Assembly (NCBI GenBank): GCA_964036315.1
Contig: OZ038492.1
Span: 40,894,095-40,958,094, forward strand
DNA length: 64,000 nt
Direction of reading: 5' to 3'
Source of the DNA: Acanthosepion esculentum
Lineage: Eukaryota > Mollusca > Cephalopoda > Sepiida > Sepiidae
Positions 34,426 through 45,189 of the stretch are shown here, piece after piece. A program made the position numbers and the translations under genes. A model generated the notes under the pieces. It saw nothing but the letters and a program-made list of their open reading frames with translations, was not told where the DNA came from and made no database searches. Each line of letters opens with the position of its first letter. Positions within the stretch are counted from its first letter, which is position 1.

Positions 34426-34570
34426 CTCCCACATACACACACTCACACATACACACACACACGCACACACACACACACACACACATACACACACACGCAC
34501 ACACACACACACACTCACACGCACACGCACACACACACACACACACTCACACATACACATACACGCACAA
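34426..34570. repeat. Degenerate (CA)n block
   Basis: ACAC with interspersed ACAT, ACGC and ACTC variants over ~140 bp. Confidence 0.9.
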
Positions 34571-34929
34571 ATATGTAAAAATGAATCATACTAATATTAC
34601 TAATAACACAAGAGTATTATATTCAATAACAATGCAGAAAAAATCTTTAGCATGCAACAATAGAGCTGCTGCTTCTATGTGCTATATCCCTTCAAGGCAT
34701 GGATAATCATGGCTCTCCACAACTTCCTGTCCTTTGTAGATCTTATAAAGTTTGTCAGTAATATCAGTAAAATTGAATGAGAGACAAAAGGACGTGTTTG
34801 AAATTTTACTGTTATTAAGTATAACTCTCTTGTGTTATTATTATTATTATTATTATAATTTTGTAGTATTAGTTGTATTTTACTGATATATATGTATATT
34901 TCATTAAAAATGACCCCAAAGTTTATTCA

Positions 34930-35962
34930 GTTAAGTTTTTTCTTTTTTACTGTTTCTCTTTTTAGGCAAATAAGAGATTTCTTTTTGGGATTTAATGTAT
35001 TTAGAAACTGTCCAAATGATTGTTAATTCCAATTGCTTTCGGCTAATCCTTTGGTCATTTTTAAAGATGTTGACTGTGATATTGTAATTGGTGTGTAGAC
35101 TGCTGAGACATAGATGAATATTTAAATATTGAACATGGTCAGTACATTATGGCTGTGTTTGACACTGATATTGTTAGAGGCTGTTTTATTTGCTGTAGAT
35201 AAGGTGTGGTATTCTTTTATTTTGATTCCTTTGTCTTTACTGTTGGAGGTGTACATTATGTTTGCATTTTCAGTGAGTATGTTGCATACTGAAGTTGGAA
35301 TGTTTTCATGTTAATTTAAATGGGTCTATATAGAGTTATAAATCAAGAGGTGTAAGGTCAACCATCTGGCAATGCTGGTATGTCTAATGCAATTATTCAT
35401 AAATTTGTTTTTGTAAGGAATATAATTCCATCTGGGGCATTTTAATTCATAAATGGTCTTGTATAGTTTGGCTTTCGCTGGAGAGTTGTTGTTGCTGATG
35501 TGAGGTTGACTGTTTCAAATTTTTTGTAGTAAATAATTCACTTGATATTCTTGGTATGTATAACTTGATTAATGCACATTTTAATAATATTCTGGAGATT
35601 TTGTCATGTTTGTAATTGATATGTATTTGGTTTCGATAAAAATATATTAATTTTGTTATTATTATCCCTGTGAACTGCATAATTTTAAGAGAAACAATTT
35701 TATATAACTGTGTGTAATGTCGTTCAAGGTAACTGTTATTTGTTAGCATTTGTTTTATGTTCTTTAAGAAATAAGGTGTATAGGAGTTAGAAGTTTTATG
35801 CACTCTCATGAAGAATTTTTTCATTACCACTAATTTGTATCAAAGTGACCATTTGTTTTTATAATTAAGATGCGAGGAATTTTAATTTTGTTTCTTTACA
35901 TAATGAAGTAGTGAGTCCATTATTAATAGATTCCATGAGGACGTCTAAGAATGACATTTTTT
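34930..35962 (-). pseudogene. Penelope-like element, C-terminal part (RT end and GIY-YIG)
   Basis: Minus-strand pieces: MSFLDVLMESINNGLTTS (35955-35900, the PLE FLDV block after the RT palm), then a decayed middle (open frame 35830-35447 is only partly in frame), then YELKCPRWNY and RHTSIARWLTLHL (35470-35330), which resemble the start and arginine region of a GIY-YIG endonuclease. Many frameshifts. It continues the 36550-36965 fragment in the same orientation, with a LINE inserted between. Confidence 0.65.
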
Positions 35963-36545
35963 TTTTTTGTTAATCCCTTTGCCTCAATGACAGGCAATAA
36001 TGGGACTGAGATGCAAAGGGTTACTGTGAGCAAACGAAGATGAGAAAACATTCGTGAGGATAAAGAACAATAAAAGAACAGGTTTCAGGAAGACAGAAGA
36101 CGGCAATTGATGTTGCATTTAAACTTTTGAAGTTCATAGATGACAGGAAAGCAAAAAGCCAGAAGAGAGTTCCACAAGGGAGAAGTGTGAGAAAAGAAAC
36201 TATCAGAATAGGACTTAAGGTTATATCTAACTATTCCGACAGTAAAAAGATGAAATCTAGTTGCCCGTCTAGTACTGTATCTAAATTCATGTGATCGAGA
36301 TATCAAGAAGGAAAGCTAATTAGAACAATTGCGATGAAAATTTTTATAGAAAAGACAAAGGAAAAACATATCACGCCGATGGGAAAGTAACTGAAGTCAA
36401 GACATCGGGACTGATAACATTACAAAACTTTCTTTGGATTTTAGCATGAATCTTGAGATATATAGCAGGCTGGATGTGGTAGTAATATTCAACACATGGA
36501 TGAATAGTAGATTTGTAAACAAGCAAGATTGATTCTGGCGAGGAA
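35963..36545 (-). mobile_element. LINE 3' end, copy 4, nested in a Penelope-like element
   Basis: The minus strand reads LVYKSTIHPCVEYYYHIQPA (36530-36470). In the frame 36306-36085 it reads FRYSTRRATRFHLFTVGIVR and KSYSDSFFSHTSPLWNSLLA, ending CRLLSS*, parallel to copy 2. The 3' untranslated part ends in GGGATTAAC and an A run (35958-35968 on the plus strand T run), the target junction. 5' truncation is at ~36545. Confidence 0.8.
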
Positions 36546-36549
36546 ATTT

Positions 36550-36965
36550 TAGTGCTTTAATAAATTAAGGAGTAAATTTCAGAACAGTTTTTTTTTCTTT
36601 TTCAAATGTAGATTTAACTTTATTTTACTGCTCACTAAAATGAAAATATTATCTACATATTTGATGTAAATTTTAGGTTTTATAATTTTTTAAAATCTTT
36701 TTTATGACGGAAGACATAGTAATTGGAGAAAATTGACCTAACTGGAGTACCCATAGCAACTTTGTTTGTTTGATACAGATATTGCCATTATCGTCATAAA
36801 AACAACTTTGATTGTGTAGGTATGTAATCACTTTTTTTTTTACTATATTAAGTTTGATAAATGGTGTTAGTATTAAAGTAGGTAAATCATATTTACTGTT
36901 TCATCAACTGCAGCATTTTTGAATAGGTTTTTTGGTGTCAAGTGATACTAAAATGTCACATTTCT
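36550..36965 (-). pseudogene. Penelope-like element, reverse transcriptase part
   Basis: Minus-strand pieces: CDILVSLDTKNLFKNAAVDE (36963-36905), matching the FDV.SLFTN.P.DET block of PLE RTs; KVAMGTPVRSIFSNYY (36765-36718), the VAMGSPL.P block; and YIKYVDNIFIL (36668-36636), the catalytic YVDD-type box with the second Asp changed to Asn. Frameshifts separate them. The 5' end of the element is missing. Confidence 0.7.
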
Positions 36966-37126
36966 TTTAATTGTGCTAAGTATCAGGAAGAATTGATAGG
37001 TAGATATGATACACAAGAAAAAAACATGTTGAAAGACTTAACTAAATTTCCTTGTCAGTCATTTTTACTGAAACATATATTAGAGAGGGATTTCTGCTCA
37101 AATACACAACTACACATGAACACACA

Positions 37127-37127
<1 letters not shown>

Positions 37128-37179
<52 letters not shown>
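37128..37179. repeat. (TA)n microsatellite
   Basis: About 25 TA units. Confidence 0.95.
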
Positions 37180-37184
<5 letters not shown>

Positions 37185-37850
37185 AGGACCCTCTAAAAAG
37201 AGATATTATGCACACAAAACATCTTCTGCCAAAAGTAAATACATGAACAGTACAATTCTTTCTAAACACATATAGGAAATTAAAACCAAAATACACCAAA
37301 AATATCATGAAAAATAAGGAAAACAGCACCAGCCTACATAATAATTCCCCAAAACTGTAAACTTTGTTCGGAGGAGAAAATACCTATAAACACCTTCCCA
37401 GACCAACACTAATTGCTAAATAAACAATCAGAACTTATCTCAAACAGCAAAAATCTTTACTAAGTTACTTAAAAATTGAAAGCTAAAACAAATACCTATC
37501 AAAACATCACCAACATGTACACTATATGAAATGCAGATAATATAACATAATTTAAGCAAAACTAATGTATTAAACTAAACAAATAAGATAACCAAAACCC
37601 TAAAAGAAAAAAATAAACTAATAAATTAAAAAAAAAAATAATAAAAGTTTGGGAACTTCTAAAAAAAGATAGCAGAAAGACAAACTATAATACTTGGAGA
37701 TTATAAAGTCATTATTTATTACATATCATAAAAATAATCTATACTAACTTTTTAACAGTACTAACATCTAAACTATCAGGTGATAAAAGATGAATGAATG
37801 TAGAAAAGGTAAAGTTGATAAATATAAATATAAATTAAGGTAAGTAAAGA
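37180..37850. other. A-rich stretch, no recognised gene
   Basis: 37180-37450 has somewhat protein-like composition but broken frames and no motif I can name, so it may be a decayed element. The rest is A-rich. Confidence 0.35.
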
Positions 37851-37853
37851 TGG

Positions 37854-38213
37854 GCTTATGTCCATATCATGTTGAAACTCTGGTCCTCACTGGACCACCA
37901 AAGTTAAGTTATAGGTGACCACTTGGATGTGCAGGTGGTGTAATTGATAATGGCTTGGAATGAAAAATTAGTCTGCTGAGTTTGAATATTAGTCTGGTTC
38001 CTTACATTCACTTATATATATTTCACTTTGGGAAAAATATGAATCCCCCTCTTCTCCTCCCATCTATGGGTTAAATATTATGACTTTTATATGAAAATCA
38101 TTACTATCTCCAAACAATTGTTAATACAATACTCACTTGTAAATAATTAAAAAAGAACTAGTCTTACAATCCAAAAATGTTTCAGCTTTAAATAACTTAC
38201 AAAAGATTAGTAA
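37854..38213 (+). mobile_element. 5S rRNA-headed chimeric SINE, copy C (head shortened)
   Basis: CATATCATGTTGAAACTCTG, GGACCACCAAAGTTAAGTTA then an early jump to GGTGACCACTTGGATGTGCA shows a deleted 5S 3' arm. The tRNA-like module (GTGGTGTAATTGATAATGG, GCTGAGTTTGAATATTAG) and the CTATGGGTTAAATATTATG body follow. Confidence 0.75.
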
Positions 38214-38892
38214 TAGCTGTTTTCCTAAAAGAAATATGGCTTTCAATGACTGAGTACTACTTTCAGTTGATGTTTATGAAAATCTTTCTCTTAAAACAGT
38301 TTTTCAGGAAAACAGGTTTCTTGAGTCCAGTAGCTGTTTCAGTATTGATATGGGGGGGGTTCCTTATAAACCTTTTAGCTTAAGCTGTAAAAACAAAAAA
38401 CCAAACAAAAACAAAGCCGTCAATCTGATTGACACATTATTCTTTAATAAAAAATAATTTAACTTAATATAAAATTAAGCAATGTATTTGGGACTGTCAT
38501 AAAGTATTTTTAGATGTTTTATTGAAGGTTCTTTCAAAATTGTAGAAAAGAAGTATTTAAAGTTTCTTCCTCTGCCAATGGATCTAAAGAAAAGTTTTTA
38601 ATTATATGATAGGTATTAAGATTTTGAAGACAAAAAGAAATTCAGCTAAATACCCTTTAACACTAAATATCAAATTTACATATAGACAAAGAAACCTATG
38701 GAATCCTGTAGAAATTGCTATCACATCTTCAGAGGATTAACAATAATCTAATTGATAGGGTGAGGGAAAATTCTTAGTTGCCATTTCATAGTTTCTGTTT
38801 TACAGATACCATTTCACGTTCATTTCTTTCAATTCTCAGTCCCATATGTTATCAAAGAAGAGTCAGATAATTTAACATAAAGAAGATTGTGA

Positions 38893-38895
<3 letters not shown>
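38214..38895. other. AT-rich non-coding stretch
   Basis: No gene or repeat recognised. Confidence 0.35.

Positions 38896-38897
<2 letters not shown>

Positions 38898-38954
<57 letters not shown>
38898..38954. repeat. (TA)n microsatellite
   Basis: About 28 TA units. Confidence 0.95.
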
Positions 38955-38959
<5 letters not shown>

Positions 38960-39170
38960 ACTAGCCCAGTTATATTTGACATATGAGAGTCAAACAGCTC
39001 AGTTCCTAGGAACCAACAGCCCAGACACCAGCACATATGACTTGATTATAGCGGTGAAGGCTTTGTGCAGAACCAACCACACCTGGTGCACTACATGCCA
39101 CAAGGTCCCCAAACCGCTCTCCACAAGTTCTGTAGCCTTGTATGGCAAGTGGGCTAGGAGAAGGATACAT
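38955..39170. other. GC-richer island of unknown origin
   Basis: About 215 bp of balanced composition between (TA)n arrays. The plus frame is open ([39 protein letters not shown]), but it is one of several possible frames and I recognise no family. It contains a CCTAGG palindrome at 39006. It could be an old insertion or captured exon piece. Confidence 0.4.
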
Positions 39171-39189
39171 ATATACATATATATATATA

Positions 39190-39540
<351 letters not shown>

Positions 39541-40004
39541 AAATTACAATTATGTCTCCTCAGGCAAATAACACTTTTACAATTCTGTTACTACATCCTA
39601 TGGGAAAACCATATATAAATTGTTAAATATTAAGGACAATTTTCGGTAACTACTATAATAAAGTACAAAACTTTTCATGTGACCCATTTTGTCCTTTAGG
39701 ACTCTATCAGACTCTATCTAATGAATATTTTCTCCATTCGTATCAGAATAAATGAGTGTTCTCACCTACGAAAAATGCTGTCTCAAGACAGTAAATAACT
39801 GTGCTTATGACCAATACACCTAATATTATATTTTTTGCTATCTACCTGGTACAAGGCCTCTCGATAAAGTTTCTATGAAGAGAGGTGATTATTCTCTAAC
39901 CACCTAGCTCTGTACTGTGAAGGATTAGTTTTTGTCAGGATCTTCCTTCCCTTCTACAGTCACATGTTCCCATGCTACCAAGTTCTATCAGAGTTATTTC
40001 CTTC
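39541..40004. other. Non-coding stretch
   Basis: No gene recognised. Confidence 0.35.
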
Positions 40005-40203
40005 TATTAGACTGGTTGCCAACTAAGGCTGAAGATCCCTGTTAGGCTTACCAATTGAAGCTATAGCCGGATGTGAAGGGGATGAAAGTGATTCATACAT
40101 TTCCTAAGAGCATTTGCATGAAAGTGAATATAATGCAACTTGACTGGAATTTGAACCTAGCTCATCAATTTCGCATTCTGAGCTCCTATCACCCTAACAT
40201 CCA
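40005..40203 (-). mobile_element. tRNA-derived SINE, inverted, partial
   Basis: The reverse of the family: GACTGGTTGCCAACTAAGG, GATTCATACATTTCCTAAG, TTGACTGGAATTTGAACC (box B complement). Box A is weak. Confidence 0.65.
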
Positions 40204-40277
40204 CCACCACTTGCACTTACATAATATTACATTTACTATGAAGTTAAATGTAAAAAACAAAGTATTGTTATCATGCA

Positions 40278-40583
40278 AAAAAGCCATCAGTCAATTATGT
40301 GCCGTGCGTAATACACACTTAGGCGATTATGTATCTTTCAATACATGACTGATGAGGCAGATTTTTTTCCCACAGTAGGTTGCCATTTCTTTTTGGAGTA
40401 GACCAGTTGCCATCCAAGGCTATAGAACTCGATCTCTCCTGCTATTCACCCATAGCTGGGGGAAGAAGAAGAGGATTCATACCTTTCCCAAGGAGATAAG
40501 TGAATGTAAAAAGATTTGACTGGAATTCGAACTTTGCTCTCTGATTCCATAATTCGAGCTGCTATCCATTACTCCGCCATAAG
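40278..40583 (-). mobile_element. tRNA-derived SINE, inverted, near full length
   Basis: The minus strand runs TATGGCGGAGTAATGGATAG (box A), AATTATGGAATCAGAGAGC, AAAGTTCGAATTCCAG (box B), CTTTGGGAAAGGTATGAATC-type body, CCAGCTATGGGTGAATAGC, GGATGGCAACTGGTC and the tail GTATTGAAAGATACATAATC to GGCACATAATTGACTG. It matches 59724-60020 over its whole length, so ~300 bp is the likely full element. Confidence 0.85.
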
Positions 40584-40589
40584 TTTTTA

Positions 40590-41495
40590 AAATATACAAA
40601 TAAACTGTTTCTTTTGCAATGAAGTCATACACATAAAAATTCAATAAAAATTATCTAATTTATTTTTTGGAGTTGAATTAATTGAAAGCTTTATTTATTT
40701 ATGATTCAAATGAAGTAATATAATCAAATCTGCAAAACAAAACACGAAAGGACTTTATTTAGATTCTATTAAATGGATGGACCAACGGTTAAAAGAGGGA
40801 CCAGTAATTGTAACAATGTTAAAAATCCTTCATTCTGGATAGATTTGTCAGGCTTTTAAGAATTTAAACAATGTTTGTAGAAATGTTAATTCTTGATATT
40901 TTTATGTTTTTCATTGTATCATTATATACTGAAATTTCCAGAGATGATTCTTTCAAATTCAACGCAATTGTGATTCATTTTAATCTCAGTTCAATTAAAT
41001 AGGTTTGAGGAAAACTCTGAGTCAAAGTCTCTGGAAAAGGAATGTTTAAAATCCTTTCTAAATTTTGAATTTGATGAAGACAAATTCATATTCCTCTGAG
41101 TGTGATTTTATATTCTATGCTGTTTATATTCAGGTTTTATTTTCTTTTAGAAATCAAATAAATCAAAAAGCATTAATAATGCACTTTCTTACCTAACAGA
41201 ATGTCTTTCCAAATGAGTTTCAAAAGAATGACAATTTTGTGGAAGTAATGCCCGGAACTGACATTTTTTTACATGAAACATTCGACAACCTAATCATCCT
41301 CATCATCCTCATCATAAACATCAATCATCGTTTTGTGGTGAGGATGAGGGCCGGAGGACACAAGAGCAGATTTTGATTCTTCTTCTGCAGGACACTTTCT
41401 GTGAGATTTCAAATTGGTTGGCAGTGCCCAAGCTCTTGACCGACAGCTGAAGACCATGGGATATGGTGTGGGTTCCCTTCAGTCTGTACACTAGG
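40590..41495. other. Non-coding stretch
   Basis: 41285-41480 is GC-richer with a CATCATCCT repeat (41295-41330) and a short minus frame (41548-41321) with no recognised domain. Confidence 0.35.
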
Positions 41496-41499
41496 CCCG

Positions 41500-41590
41500 T
41501 AGATTTTAATTTCAGAGTTGTCATTTTCCTAAATCGCTTACCAACCAAGGCTATAGGACTCAGTCTGTCCTACTATTTACCCATAGCAAA
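41500..41590 (-). mobile_element. tRNA-SINE tail fragment, inverted
   Basis: AGAGTTGTCATTTTCCTAAA, CCAACCAAGGCTATAGGACT, CTATTTACCCATAGC: reverse of SINE body and tail. Confidence 0.6.
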
Positions 41591-41638
41591 TCATACTACT
41601 ATTGTAATAAAAACATGCACAGATTTATACACGCACAC

Positions 41639-41649
<11 letters not shown>

Positions 41650-41698
<49 letters not shown>
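41650..41698. repeat. (TA)n microsatellite
   Basis: About 22 TA units after (CATA)n. Confidence 0.95.
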
Positions 41699-41699
<1 letters not shown>

Positions 41700-41842
41700 T
41701 ATATGTGAGTATGTGTGTGTGTGAATGATAGATACGTGACAAGATGGGGAAAATTCATTAGTAAGATATTTAGTTCAGAAAGAACTACAGAGTGAAATAC
41801 TTTTACAATTTTATTAAAAGAACCAGTTTTAAACATGCATAC

Positions 41843-41845
<3 letters not shown>

Positions 41846-41922
<77 letters not shown>
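41846..41922. repeat. (TA)n microsatellite
   Basis: About 38 TA units. Confidence 0.95.
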
Positions 41923-41925
<3 letters not shown>

Positions 41926-41929
<4 letters not shown>

Positions 41930-42290
41930 TGAAATATTGGTTACTGTACAATCATCAAAGATAATAAATTTTGAAACTGGAGAATCTGTAGTGGGGTGAC
42001 TGTTTGGGAAAGACCAGGTATTGTAAGTTTGGATGTGCAGATGATGCAATGGATAATGGCTTGAAATTGGAAGTCAGAGAGTCAATTTTCAATTCTGCTT
42101 GGCTTTGTGATATTCACTTATGTGTAAATACATCTGAGAAAGGTGTGAATTCACATCTTCTCCCCCTACCTATGGGTTAATTATAAGGACTTGTAACAGT
42201 AAATAATTATATTTCTGCAAAATTTTTGAAATCTAAAAATTTGTTCTGGCTTTAAATAACCTGAAAAAAAGTTGATAAACTGTAAAGAAA
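41926..42290 (+). mobile_element. 5S rRNA-headed chimeric SINE, copy D
   Basis: ACACATTGAAATATTGGTTA starts within the 5S head (first ~12 nt replaced by (TA)n). AAGACCAGGTATTGTAAGTT closes it. Then come GCAGATGATGCAATGGATAA (box A), GAGAGTCAATTTTCAATTCTG (box B region), the body and AGTTGATAAAC tail. Confidence 0.75.
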
Positions 42291-42313
42291 ATAATCTAAC
42301 AATATATATATGG

Positions 42314-42345
<32 letters not shown>

Positions 42346-42786
42346 TAATTTCCTAATGACAACACAATCAAATAACAAGTAGGTTTATTTTACAAATGGT
42401 GGATTGAAGTTCAATTGCACAGCATTTAAAAGAACATCCTTGGCCACGTAAATGTTTTAGAGAAATATAAATTGACAATACAAGTATACTCCCCCATGGA
42501 AATAAAAAAAACTTTAAATAGTTGAAGTGCTCTATATAAAAAAATGTAACCAACACTAAATAGAATTAATTATGGGGGTAGGAAAAATGTTTAAAAATGT
42601 ATAATAAAGCAATGTTTTGGCATGCTCAAATTGTAAAAAAAAATTAAAGGAATTGGAGGTTGACTATTTTTAAAACATTAATATTAAAAACTTCAAACAA
42701 AGTTATACCACTTACATATTATAAATGCCAATTGACTATAAAGGAGATGTTTCATGCACATCAAATGAAGAAACTACTTTGTCTTA

Positions 42787-42960
42787 GAAATTCACCACTG
42801 AAGATGATCTTGGATGAGATTGAAATTACAAGGGAAAATTAAAGAAATAACCTTAAAGACAGCATCTTTCTTAATCAGTTTTGTAACAGAACTAAGAAAT
42901 TTATCTGTGAATTTGAGGGGATTAAAAAAAATATAAAGATAAAAATAAATATGTCTCATG
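42787..42960 (+). repeat. Dispersed repeat S, copy 1 (CTGAAGATGATCTTGG)
   Basis: ACTGAAGATGATCTTGGATG, AGATTGAAATTACAAGGG, AGAACTAAGAAATTTATCTG and TGAGGGGATTAAAAAAA align with 55682-55850 and with the inverse at 55187-55370. CUGAAGA is followed by a GATCT/AGATT five-pair hairpin and GAAA, a hammerhead-like order. Confidence 0.7.
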
Positions 42961-42983
42961 ATACAACCAAAAATGCTTGAATG

Positions 42984-42989
<6 letters not shown>

Positions 42990-43018
<29 letters not shown>

Positions 43019-43047
43019 CTGTATGCATATATATATGTTTGTATATA

Positions 43048-43125
<78 letters not shown>

Positions 43126-43730
43126 GTATATATGTATGAATGTATATATATGTACAGTATATATATAGTACATATATATGTACTTTATGTATATATATAA
43201 ACAGTATATACATATATGTCTATGTAAATATATACACAGTATGTATATAACTGTGTATATATATGCACATTATATATATATATATATATATATCTGAGTG
43301 TATATATACACACATAATATATATATCTGTATATATTACATTATATGTATATCTGTGCATGTATATGTATATACACATTATATATGTATGTATATATAGT
43401 CATATATACATACATATGTATGTATATATGACTATATAGAGAATATATATGTCTATATATATATATGTATACTGCATATATATGCATGTATATATATATA
43501 TATATATAGTATATGTATGTTTGTATATATATATATGTGAATATATAGAGTATATTTATGTGTGTATATTATACAGTATATATATGTATGTGTGTATATA
43601 TATGCATTATATATATGTGAATATATATACTGTATATATATGTATATATATACAGTACATTTATATGTGTGTCTATATACATATATATATATGCATATAT
43701 ATATATAGTATATATCTGTATATCTATATA

Positions 43731-43765
<35 letters not shown>

Positions 43766-43908
43766 AATATATATATAAAGTATATATATGTGTAATTATA
43801 TTTATACTGTACAGTGTATATACATATAGGTTTATATATATAGTGAAAATATATATCTCTATTTGTACAGTACAGATATATGTGTGTGTGTGTATTAATG
43901 TATGTTTG

Positions 43909-43945
<37 letters not shown>
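42990..43945. repeat. ~0.95-kb (TA)n/TATATG cryptically simple DNA
   Basis: (TG)n, long (TA)n, then hundreds of bp of TATATG, TACAGTATA and TGTATATA variants. All Tyr/Ile/Met/Cys-rich frames here are artefacts. Confidence 0.95.
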
Positions 43946-44020
43946 CAGCGGCATTCTTGCTTGTCTATTTTTAGAATTTCTACAAAGTAACCCATTCAAA
44001 AACATTCTCCCTCTTCATAT

Positions 44021-44662
44021 TTCAGATACATAGATGATTCATTATTAATATATCCAGAAAACACTAATTCAAAGGATCTTCTCTCCAAATTTAACAATGT
44101 TGAAACTACAATTGACTTCACTTTTAAAAATGAAACCAACTACATCTTCTGTTCTTTGATATCATATTACATAAATATATATAATAAACTCAATTTTGAC
44201 ATTTACAGAAAGGCTACAAACAAAAATGATTTGATCAGTTTCTACTCAAACCACTCTTCTAAAATTAAATCTGGAATTATTATAGGTTTCTATCTGACGG
44301 CATTAAGAATCTTCAGTCCCCAATATTTACTTAAAGAAGAAGCATACATGGAAAACACATTCAAAAACCTACAATACCCATATCATTTCATCCACAACTC
44401 AAGAAGATACTCATACAAAATATACAACAAAAACAAAAATAATAACATAATCCACAATAATAAATTACATGAAAACAAATGCATAATGCTACCAACCAAT
44501 TCTGTCATGTCCACAATCCAGAACAACCGATCCCATCTAAATAATCTTAAAATAGTCACAAACACTTCCAAAACCTTTATTCATATACATTGGAGAAACA
44601 AGAAACATTTAAAAAAAAACACATTTATGAGCACAAAAAAGACCTCACAAAAAACAACTTAG
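44021..44662 (+). pseudogene. Penelope-like RT/endonuclease remnant, longest open part
   Basis: A 214-codon uninterrupted frame with the YIDD box at its start, the YRK.T...LISFYSNHSSK.K.GII signature and a C-terminal linker (YLLKEEAYMENTFKNLQYP). The fingers and first palm blocks are missing upstream and the nuclease is out of frame downstream. Confidence 0.8.
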
Positions 44663-45054
44663 TTAATGCACTAGTCATACATAGAAATAAATTCAACCAC
44701 AATTTTGATTTTAAAAATGCTACACTCATAAAAAAATAAGAAGGAAAATCCTTGAGAGTGCCACCATTTAATATTATCCAAATATTAATCTACGCTCAGG
44801 CTTTTTCCTTATTTCACCTTTCTTAACAGAATTACTACTCTTCCAAGACAACGTACACAACAGTATCAAGAAATCAAAAGAAAATGGTTGAATCCGTCAA
44901 CACAGCAATAAAAACAATATCTCCACACGTGACAGTACTTGACATAATTTCCAGTTAACAGTATGAAAATAGCATTCTCTAAATTCTTCTAGTTGCTAGG
45001 ACATTTTGTTTTGTTATTGTTAGTTACTTTGTTTAATAAATTAATTTCGTTTTT

Positions 45055-45091
45055 GCCTTGAAAAAGTCCACATTGGACGAAACACGTCGGC
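45055..45091 (+). ncRNA. Decayed hammerhead-like motif at PLE end
   Basis: GCC, a degenerate core (TTGAAAAA instead of CTGATGA), stem GTCC/GGAC around ACATT, GAAAC, then AC.GTC and GGC. The outer GCC/GGC, inner GTCC/GGAC, GAAA and terminal C fit a minimal type-I hammerhead with a short stem III, but the CUGAUGA strand has mutated. Hammerheads in PLE ends are published knowledge; activity here is unlikely. Confidence 0.5.
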
Positions 45092-45124
45092 TACTATTAC
45101 AGTTTTCCTATTGTCTTTTACATT

Positions 45125-45142
45125 GATATATATATATATACA

Positions 45143-45185
<43 letters not shown>
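45125..45185. repeat. (TA)n microsatellite
   Basis: (TA)n with TACATA breaks at the 3' edge of the PLE. Confidence 0.9.
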
Positions 45186-45187
<2 letters not shown>

Positions 45188-45189
45188 TA

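Larger units (their letters stand above)
43949..45120 (+). mobile_element. Penelope-like element, 5'-truncated
   Basis: It begins abruptly at the (TA)n tract with [17 protein letters not shown] (RT block), then, from 44021, FRYIDDSLLIYPENTNSKDL (YIDD = catalytic box). It continues in frame through FDIYRKATNKNDLISFYSNH to 44662. The GIY-YIG endonuclease follows across frameshifts: YIGETRN (44586-44610) and HIYEHKKDLTKNNLVNAL (44620-44675). PLE proteins join an RT to a GIY-YIG nuclease. After the coding part a decayed hammerhead-like motif (45055-45091) marks the 3' terminal region. It is inactive through truncation and frameshifts. Confidence 0.8.

Noticed and set aside
35447..35830. 127-codon minus frame as a host gene
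   Set aside because: It lies inside the decayed PLE between its RT and nuclease blocks and has no independent coding signal.
40340..40375. CTGATGAGGCAG as a hammerhead core
   Set aside because: No GAAA strand follows at a suitable distance and no stem II can form; the motif belongs to the inverted SINE tail, and the sister copy at 59724 lacks it too.
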